This document shows positions 1 to 4,492 of a stretch of DNA of 5,113 nucleotides, one piece after another. The translations under genes and the position numbers were made by a program. Positions within the stretch are counted from its first letter, which is position 1. Each line of letters begins with the position of its first letter. The notes beneath the pieces were generated by a model. The model did no database searches, had not been told where the DNA came from, and worked only from the letters and a program-made list of their open reading frames with translations. Origin of the DNA: DUEL01 sp964580565 (lineage in GTDB: Bacteria; Chloroflexota; Anaerolineae; B4-G1; DUEL01); contig CAZOLN010000162.1 in NCBI GenBank assembly GCA_964580565.1, positions 1-5,113 of the forward strand. The letters are read 5' to 3'.

Positions 1-234
1 GATGTCTTCGGCGTGGTCGAATCGGTGAAGGCCGCCTCCGACCTCTATATGCCGATGGGCGGGGAGATCACCGCCATCAACGAAGCGCTGGAGGACGCAC
101 CGGAACTGATCAACCAGGACCCCTACGGCGAGGGGTGGATGATCCGCTTCAAGCCCTCCGACCCCGCCGAGTTCGACGCGCTGATGGACCCCGCTGAATA
201 CGAGGCGTTCGTGGCGGAGGAGGAGGGGGAGTAG
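1..234 (+). CDS. gcvH: Glycine cleavage system H protein, C-terminal part (5' end outside window)
   Basis: GcvH is the lipoylated shuttle of the glycine cleavage system. It carries the aminomethyl group from the P protein to the T protein and its reduced lipoyl arm to the L protein. The gene is open from base 1, and 77 residues are visible of a family that is usually about 125-130 long. The lipoyl attachment motif ESVKAASD is present, with the modified lysine at codon 28-30. It is followed by a GGEI turn and the typical C-terminal stretch LINQDPYGEGWMIRF. The tail is very acidic (AEEEGE). In the segment after the lipoyl site, MPMGG stands where many homologues have APVSG, a mild variant. The stop TAG at 232-234 lies 41 nt before gcvPA on the same strand, which suggests one operon. 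The family call is firm; nothing can be said about the start or promoter. Confidence 0.96.
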   Translation, partial: DVFGVVESVKAASDLYMPMGGEITAINEALEDAPELINQDPYGEGWMIRFKPSDPAEFDALMDPAEYEAFVAEEEGE

Positions 235-275
235 CAGGCAGGATCGCAGGGAGTAGGGAGCAAGGAGCAGAGAAT
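235..275 (+). repeat. Short heptamer repeat in the gcvH-gcvPA spacer, containing the gcvPA ribosome binding site
   Basis: The 41-nt spacer is purine-rich and holds three clean consecutive 7-bp units of form GGAGYAR at 250-270 (GGAGTAG, GGAGCAA, GGAGCAG), preceded by degenerate related sequence. Rotated by a base or two, these match the AGCARGR units of the larger tandem array at 4417-4486 (minus strand). The gcvPA Shine-Dalgarno AAGGAG (262-267, 8 nt before the ATG) spans the junction of two units, so the repeat itself supplies the ribosome binding site. The units are seen directly; kinship with the other array is inference from a short match. Confidence 0.6.
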
Positions 276-1610
276 ATGCCGTTTATTCCGCACAGTGAGG
301 CGGACCGGAAGGCGATGCTGGAAGCGATCGGCGTCCGGTCCATTGAGGATCTGTTCGAGGACGTGCCGGAGCACGCCCGCTTTCCCGAACTGCGCCTCCC
401 GCGGGGCGTCTCCGAGATGGAGGTGCGGTGGGAACTGGAGACGCTGGCCCAGGCCAACTTCACCACGGCCGACGGCCCCTGCTTTTTAGGAGCAGGGGCT
501 TATCGTCACTTCGTCCCCGCCGTGGTGGACGCGGTGCTGCGCCGTGGGGAGTTCTACACCGCCTACACCCCCTACCAGCCGGAGATCAGCCAGGGGACCC
601 TCCAGGCCATCTTCGAGTACCAGACGATGATCTGCGAGCTGACCGGGATGGAGGTCTCCAACGCCTCCCACTACGACGGGGCCACCGCCACCGCCGAGGC
701 GGTCATCACCGCTCTCAACGTCCACCGCCGGAAGCGCCGTCGGGTGGTCCTCTCCCGCTACGTCCATCCCGAGTACCGGGAGGTGGTGCGTACGTACACC
801 CAGGGGATGGGGCTGGAGATCGTCGAGGCGGAGGAGGCTGCGGACCTGAAGGGGCTTCTGAACGGGGAAACGGCCTGTCTCATCGTCCAGTATCCGGACT
901 TCCTGGGCCGGTTTGAGGACCTGACCCCGCTGGCCGAGGCGGCGCACGCGGTGGGCGCGCTGTTCGTGGTCGTGGCCGATCCCATCGCCCTGGGGCTGCT
1001 GAAGCCGCCCGGGGAATTCGGGGCGGACGTCGTGGTGGGGGAGGGCCAGGGGATGGGCGCCGGGCTGAACTTCGGCGGGCCCTACCTGGGGTTCTTCGCC
1101 ACGCGGATGAAGTACGTGCGTAAGATGGCCGGTCGGCTGGTGGGGCAGACGGTGGACGCCGAGGGGAAGCGAGGGTTCGTCCTCACCCTGTCCACCCGCG
1201 AGCAGCACATCCGCCGGGAGAAGGCCACCTCCAACATCTGCACCAACCAGGGGCTCGTCGCGCTGGCGGCGGCGGTCTACATGGCGGCCCTCGGGAAATG
1301 TGGGATGCGCAAGGTGGCCGAACTCTGTTACCACAAGGCCCACTACGCGGCGGACCGCATCGACGCGCTGGACGGGTTCTCCGTTCTGCGGGATAAGCCC
1401 TTCTTCAAGGAGTTCGTCGTCCGCTGTCCACGCCCGGTCCAGGAGATCAACGACTACCTCCTGGACGAGTGGGGGATCATCGGCGGGTACGACCTGGGGC
1501 GGGACTATCCCCATCTGGAGAACCATATGCTCCTCTGCGTGACGGAGATGAACCCCCGCGAGGAGATCGACACGTTGGTGGAGGCGTTGGGGGAGGTTGG
1601 GAGTTGGTAG
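276..1610 (+). CDS. gcvPA: Glycine dehydrogenase (decarboxylating), P-protein subunit 1
   Basis: This is the N-terminal-half subunit of the split P protein. With GcvPB it forms the PLP enzyme that decarboxylates glycine and transfers the aminomethyl group to lipoyl-GcvH. The 444-residue length is normal for GcvPA. Visible landmarks are the typical N-terminus MPFIPHSEADRKAMLEAIG, the motif AYTPYQPEISQGTLQ from about residue 96, NASHYDGATATAEA from about 129, KATSNICTNQGL, and near the end GGYDLGRDYPHLENHMLLCVTE. The subunit lacks the PLP lysine, as expected, because that residue lies in GcvPB. The ATG at 276 is preferred because it matches the family N-terminus and has AAGGAG 8 nt upstream. 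The ORF is intact. gcvH precedes it by 41 nt. Unusually, a ferritin-like gene separates it from gcvPB, which normally follows directly. The long antisense reading frame opposite it is a codon-bias shadow. Confidence 0.97.
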   Translation: MPFIPHSEADRKAMLEAIGVRSIEDLFEDVPEHARFPELRLPRGVSEMEVRWELETLAQANFTTADGPCFLGAGAYRHFVPAVVDAVLRRGEFYTAYTPYQPEISQGTLQAIFEYQTMICELTGMEVSNASHYDGATATAEAVITALNVHRRKRRRVVLSRYVHPEYREVVRTYTQGMGLEIVEAEEAADLKGLLNGETACLIVQYPDFLGRFEDLTPLAEAAHAVGALFVVVADPIALGLLKPPGEFGADVVVGEGQGMGAGLNFGGPYLGFFATRMKYVRKMAGRLVGQTVDAEGKRGFVLTLSTREQHIRREKATSNICTNQGLVALAAAVYMAALGKCGMRKVAELCYHKAHYAADRIDALDGFSVLRDKPFFKEFVVRCPRPVQEINDYLLDEWGIIGGYDLGRDYPHLENHMLLCVTEMNPREEIDTLVEALGEVGSW

Positions 1611-1722
1611 TCTAGTTACAGGTTTTAGGTTTCAGGTTGAGATATCGTAGGCCGGGGCGATCCGGAGCCTGTCACCTTGAAACCTGGAACCTGAAACCTT
1701 GAAACCCCACAGAGAGGGAACG
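1611..1722. repeat. Nested inverted repeat in the gcvPA-ferritin spacer
   Basis: The 112-bp spacer contains an exact 12-bp inverted repeat, AGGTTTCAGGTT at 1627-1638 and its complement at 1688-1699. With a 1-nt gap it extends outward to about 18-19 bp. Inside lies a second stem, AGGCCGG (1649-1655) against CCG and GCCT within 1662-1670, with a 2-nt bulge and a 6-nt loop. On the minus strand the right arm reads as repeated AGGTTTCA-like units of 7-8 bp, so the arms can pair in more than one register. There is no U-tract after the stem, so it is not a standard terminator. It could set mRNA processing or stability between gcvPA and the downstream pair, or be an inert interspersed repeat. The structure is visible; the function is unknown. 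No convincing promoter was seen in the spacer. Confidence 0.7.
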
Positions 1723-2136
1723 ATGAGCGAGAAGTTGATCGAGAAACTGAACCAGGCCATTGCCCGGGAGATTCAGGTTTCTATCCAGTATATGTGGCAG
1801 CACGTGCGCATCGGCGGGCCGTACGCGGCGGCCATCGGCGGCGTTTTCAAGGAGATCGCCGTTGAGGAAATGAAGCACGCTGAGGCGATTGCCGAGCGGG
1901 TGGACTACCTGGGCGGCGTGCCGACCACCAAGCCGGACCCCATCACCGTGGGGAAGAACTGGCGGGAGATGCTGGAGTTGGACGTGAAGGCCGAGGAGGA
2001 GGCTATCGCGCTGTATAGGGAGATCATCGCCCTGGCGGAGCAGGAGGGGGACATTACCACTGCCCGTCTCTTCCGTCAGATCCTGATGGATGAGGAGGAG
2101 CACCACGCCGAGTTCAAGACGCTGCTGGAGGAATGA
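1723..2136 (+). CDS. Ferritin/bacterioferritin-like di-iron protein embedded in the gcv operon
   Basis: This is a 137-residue four-helix ferritin-like protein. Six residues fit the bacterioferritin di-iron ligand pattern with exact spacing: Glu16, Glu49, His52 (in EEMKHAE), Glu92, Glu125 and His128 (in DEEEHHAEF). The 16/49/52/92/125/128 spacing equals the 18/51/54/94/127/130 ligand set of E. coli Bfr. Met50 sits where Bfr has its haem-ligating Met52. At 137 residues it is shorter than the roughly 158 of Bfr and stops just after helix D, so the short fifth helix is missing. Iron oxidation/storage or a peroxide-protective role is plausible; whether it forms a 24-mer cage or binds haem cannot be told. 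The ATG at 1723 is chosen because the protein then begins MSEKLIEKLNQAIAREIQ and a purine-rich GAGAGGG lies just upstream. A TTG at 1699 would start inside the inverted repeat. Its last codons contain the gcvPB ribosome binding site, so the two are probably translationally coupled. Confidence 0.9.
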   Translation: MSEKLIEKLNQAIAREIQVSIQYMWQHVRIGGPYAAAIGGVFKEIAVEEMKHAEAIAERVDYLGGVPTTKPDPITVGKNWREMLELDVKAEEEAIALYREIIALAEQEGDITTARLFRQILMDEEEHHAEFKTLLEE

Positions 2137-2140
2137 AGTG
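2127..2140 (+). promoter_or_regulatory. Ribosome binding site and GTG start that set the gcvPB N-terminus
   Basis: GGAGG at 2127-2131 lies inside the last codons of the ferritin-like gene, 6 nt before a GTG at 2138-2140. The upstream stop TGA (2134-2136) falls between them. This favours GTG 2138 over the in-frame GTG at 2153 and over the far-upstream ATG at 2090, which would overlap the ferritin-like gene by 47 nt. The layout is typical of termination-reinitiation coupling. Confidence 0.75.
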
Positions 2141-3613
2141 GGACACGATCGTGTGGTTGAACCTCTGATCTTCGAGATCTCCCGGCCGGGCCGGTGCGCG
2201 ACCCCGCTGCCGGACCTGGACGTGCCTGAGGCCGATCTGCCCGAAGGGCTGGTGCGGGAGGACCTGGCGCTGCCGGAGGTGAGCGAGCAGGACCTGATCC
2301 GACACTACACCCGCCTCTCTCAGTTGAACTATGGGGTGGACGTCGGTTTCTACCCGCTTGGCTCCTGCACGATGAAGTACAACCCCAAGATCAACGAGGA
2401 GATGTGTCGCCTGCCCGGCTTCGTCCACCTTCACCCCTACCAGGACGAGGAGACGGTGCAGGGCGCGCTCTTCCTGATGTACTACCTTCAGGAGTTCCTG
2501 AAGGAGATCGGCGGGTTCGCCGGGGTGAGCCTGCAACCGGCGGCGGGAGCCCACGGCGAGTTGGCCGGCGTGCTGATGATGCGCGCCTACCATCTCGACC
2601 GGGGGGAAGCGCACCGGGACGTGATCCTGGTGCCGGATTCGGCCCATGGGACCAACCCGGCCAGCACGACGATGAGCGGCCTGCGCGTGATCGAGGTCCC
2701 CTCCGACGATCGGGGGAACGTGGACCTGGACGCGCTGAAGGCGGCCTGCGAGGAGCACGGCGACCACCTGGTGGGGATGATGCTCACCAACCCCAACACG
2801 CTGGGGCTGTTCGACGAGCACCTGGAGGAGATCGCCGCCTTGGTCCACGAGCACGGCGGGCTGATGTACGGCGACGGGGCCAATATGAACGCCCTCTTGG
2901 GGATCGCCCGCCCGGGTGACCTGGGCTTCGACGTCCTCCACTACAACCTGCATAAGACCTTCAGCACGCCCCACGGCGGTGGCGGCCCCGGCTCCGGTCC
3001 GGTGGCGGCCGCCGAGCGGCTCGCCGACTTCCTCCCCGGCCCCATCGTCGCCATCGACCCCGACCGGTCGGACGAAGAGGCGCCGTTCTTCACGCTCGTG
3101 ATGCCGTCCAAGTCCATCGGCCGCCTGAAGGCCTTCTACGGCCACTTCGGGGTGATGGTCCGGGCCTACACCTACATCCGGATGCTGGGACCGGAGGGGC
3201 TCCGCCGGGTGGCGGAGCACGCGGTGCTCAACGCCAACTACCTGATGCACCGGATCAAGGGGACATACCGGGTGCCCTACGATCGGACCTGTATGCACGA
3301 GTTCGTCTGCGAGGGCCGTATCCCTGATGCGCCCGACGTGCGGGCGTTGGACATCTCCAAGCGGCTCATCGACTACGGCTTCCACCCGCCCACCAACTAC
3401 TTCCCCCTCATCGTCCGGGAAGCGCTGATGATCGAGCCGACGGAGACGGAGAGCAAGGAGACGCTGGACGCCTTTGCCGACGCCCTCTTGAAGATCGCCG
3501 AGGAGGCGCGGACGGAGCCCGACCTCCTGCACGAAGCGCCCCACAACGCGCCGGTGCGTCGGCTGGATGAGGTGCGGGCGGCGAAGGAACTGATCCTGCG
3601 CTGGGAAGGGTAA
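2138..3613 (+). CDS. gcvPB: Glycine dehydrogenase (decarboxylating), P-protein subunit 2, PLP-binding
   Basis: This is the C-terminal-half subunit of the split P protein and carries the PLP site. From the GTG at 2138 the product is 491 residues, within the usual 480-500. Motifs in order: EPLIFEISRPGR at the N-terminus; YPLGSCTMKYNP at about 72-83; QPAAGAHGE at 133-141; DSAHGTNPAS around His170, which likely stacks on the cofactor; YGDGANMNA with Asp246, likely the residue contacting the pyridine nitrogen; and NLHKTFSTPHGGGGPG with Lys273 (codon 2954-2956) as the Schiff-base lysine. The C-terminal region PTNYFPLIVREALMIEPTETESKETLD is also typical. All key residues are intact. Translation is probably coupled to the ferritin-like gene, whose stop is 1 nt upstream. 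The gene ends in a convergent intergenic region with a strong hairpin. Residue roles are assigned from family knowledge. Confidence 0.97.
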   Translation: MGHDRVVEPLIFEISRPGRCATPLPDLDVPEADLPEGLVREDLALPEVSEQDLIRHYTRLSQLNYGVDVGFYPLGSCTMKYNPKINEEMCRLPGFVHLHPYQDEETVQGALFLMYYLQEFLKEIGGFAGVSLQPAAGAHGELAGVLMMRAYHLDRGEAHRDVILVPDSAHGTNPASTTMSGLRVIEVPSDDRGNVDLDALKAACEEHGDHLVGMMLTNPNTLGLFDEHLEEIAALVHEHGGLMYGDGANMNALLGIARPGDLGFDVLHYNLHKTFSTPHGGGGPGSGPVAAAERLADFLPGPIVAIDPDRSDEEAPFFTLVMPSKSIGRLKAFYGHFGVMVRAYTYIRMLGPEGLRRVAEHAVLNANYLMHRIKGTYRVPYDRTCMHEFVCEGRIPDAPDVRALDISKRLIDYGFHPPTNYFPLIVREALMIEPTETESKETLDAFADALLKIAEEARTEPDLLHEAPHNAPVRRLDEVRAAKELILRWEG

Positions 3614-3622
3614 AGGAACGGC

Positions 3623-3666
3623 GCAAGTCGCAGGGTCGCAGATTCTTTGCGACCCTGCGACTTTGC
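3623..3666. terminator. Near-perfect hairpin between convergent genes, likely bidirectional terminator
   Basis: AAGTCGCAGGGTCGCA at 3625-3640 pairs exactly over 16 bp with 3648-3663, leaving a 7-nt loop (3641-3647). With one bulged base the stem gains two more GC pairs at its foot (3623-3624 with 3665-3666). It begins 9 nt after the gcvPB stop and lies about 65 nt beyond the stop of the minus-strand lipoprotein gene, a natural place for a shared terminator. It lacks a strong T-run on either side, so it is not a textbook intrinsic terminator. The right arm is also built of 8-bp units (TGCGACCC, TGCGACTT, TGCGACTT), so this may be one copy of a dispersed repeat that also serves as a transcript end. 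Confidence 0.6.
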
Positions 3667-3731
3667 GACTTGCTAGAAGGTCCTTGGTGAGGCCCAGAGG
3701 GGCGGCGGTCCCGCGGCTCTGCGCCCCAGGT

Positions 3732-4478
3732 TTAGGGCACCGCGATCTCGTCCACGAAGATCACCCCATCCCCGACGAAGGTGTCCTCCCCGTCGTCCAG
3801 CACCACGGCGTAGAACTCGATGGGGTAATCCACCGCCCCGTTCGACGGCCCGCCGATGTGGTCCCAGGGCCACTCCTGCCCTGTCTCGATCCGGCCCTCC
3901 ATCTGCCGCCAGCCGGTGTGTTCGACCCGGCCCAGCGGCACCTGCCAGATCTCCCCTTCGGCGTCGCGGATCCAGACGTTGAAGAAGTGGCCTGCGCCGT
4001 CCCCATAGACCCAGGCCTGGATGCGGTCCGGCGTGCCGGGGATGGGGGCGATGTGGACGAAGACGACGAAGTCGTTGCCGGGCGTGGGGAAGTGGTAGGC
4101 CAGTTTCCCCGCGAACTGTCCTCCGTAGACCTGCTCGCTCGACTGCTCGAAGGTCCCGTTGGGCTGGTCGCCGCGCCGCCAGGTCCCCCAGGTCTCGAAG
4201 TCGACCACCACGTCGGCTTCCGGCTCCTGGGGGGTGGCAGTAGGTGGCGAGGGCGTGGGCGTAGGGGATGCAGGGGGCGTAGGAGTAGGCGTGAAGGTCG
4301 GCGCGACGTAGGGGGTGGGGGAGGCGGGGGGTAACGGCGTCGGCGCGTTGCACGCCATTACCACCATCATCACCGCCACCACCGCCCAACCGGTCCTCTC
4401 CCTTGCCCTTCCTCCCTTGCCTCTTGCTTCTTGCTTCCTGCTTCCTGCCTCCTGCATCTTGCCTCCTGCCTCCTGCAT
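3732..4478 (-). CDS. Predicted lipoprotein: Thr/Pro-rich linker plus carbohydrate-binding-like beta-sandwich domain
   Basis: The 248-residue product has three parts. Residues 1-43 are a basic N-region (Arg24, Arg26, Arg28) and a hydrophobic stretch WAVVAVMMVVMAC ending in a VMAC lipobox, with Cys43 the likely lipidation site. Residues 44 to about 88 are a Pro/Thr/Ser linker (TPTPTPPASPTPTP), typical of surface lipoproteins. Residues 89 to about 248 resemble a galactose-binding/CBM-like jelly roll: VVVDFETWGTW, then RIQAWVYGDGAGHFFNVWIRDAEGEIWQ, then TGWRQMEG, then DGVIFVDEIAVP. It is probably anchored outside the cytoplasmic membrane; the ligand is unknown. The ATG at 4478 is chosen because AAAGGAGG lies 4 nt before it in the 14-nt gap after the gcvT stop. 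ATG 4457 is an equally legal alternative with its own AGGAGG. The first 21 residues are encoded by a heptamer DNA array and form an imperfect 7-residue repeat (MQEAGGK, MQEAGSR, KQEARGK), so this segment may be repeat-derived rather than selected protein. It is likely co-transcribed with the gcvT-family gene; a link to glycine metabolism is not evident. Confidence 0.75.
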   Translation of the reverse strand: MQEAGGKMQEAGSRKQEARGKGGRARERTGWAVVAVMMVVMACNAPTPLPPASPTPYVAPTFTPTPTPPASPTPTPSPPTATPQEPEADVVVDFETWGTWRRGDQPNGTFEQSSEQVYGGQFAGKLAYHFPTPGNDFVVFVHIAPIPGTPDRIQAWVYGDGAGHFFNVWIRDAEGEIWQVPLGRVEHTGWRQMEGRIETGQEWPWDHIGGPSNGAVDYPIEFYAVVLDDGEDTFVGDGVIFVDEIAVP

Positions 4479-4486
4479 CCTGCCTC
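4417..4486 (-). repeat. Tandem heptamer array, ten units of GANGCAR (minus strand)
   Basis: Ten contiguous 7-bp units fill 4417-4486 with no indels. On the + strand they read YTGCNTC: TTGCCTC, TTGCTTC twice, CTGCTTC, CTGCCTC, CTGCATC, TTGCCTC, CTGCCTC, CTGCATC, CTGCCTC. Variation is confined to the first and fifth positions of each unit. The array covers the 3' part of the 14-nt gap after gcvT and the first 21 codons of the lipoprotein gene. Because 7 and 3 share no factor, three units (21 bp) encode one 7-residue protein repeat. Units of the form GATGCAG create the in-frame ATGs at 4478 and 4457, each preceded by AGGAGG, so the array generates both start codons and ribosome binding sites. 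Slippage here would usually shift the reading frame. Confidence 0.9.
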
Positions 4487-4492
4487 CTTTGC

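Noticed and set aside
486..1526. Long open frame on the minus strand opposite gcvPA (346 codons)
   Set aside because: It is antisense to a highly conserved complete gcvPA, has low-complexity Val/Gly/His/Arg-rich composition with no recognisable motif, and is explained by high-GC third-position bias.
1699..1722. TTG at 1699 as the ferritin-like start
   Set aside because: It lies within the inverted-repeat arm and adds residues not expected in the family; ATG 1723 fits the helix A start.
2090..2137. ATG at 2090 as the gcvPB start
   Set aside because: It would add 16 residues unlike any GcvPB N-terminus and overlap the ferritin-like gene; GTG 2138 has a well-spaced GGAGG and gives a normal length.
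2114..3544. Long open frame on the minus strand opposite gcvPB (476 codons)
   Set aside because: It is the same kind of GC-bias shadow: antisense to intact gcvPB, His/Arg/Val/Gly-rich, with no domain and no ribosome binding context.
3699..3727. Second possible hairpin GGGGCG/CGCCCC near the lipoprotein stop
   Set aside because: It has only 6 bp of stem with a 17-nt loop in very GC-rich DNA and no T-run, which is too weak to call a terminator.
3663..4389. Overlapping open frames on both strands across the lipoprotein gene
   Set aside because: The frame at 3732-4478 has a signal peptide, lipobox, linker and folded-looking domain; the competing frames are Arg/Gly/Pro-rich and featureless.
4417..4486. 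CRISPR-like array
   Set aside because: The units are contiguous 7-mers with no spacers; this is a simple tandem repeat.
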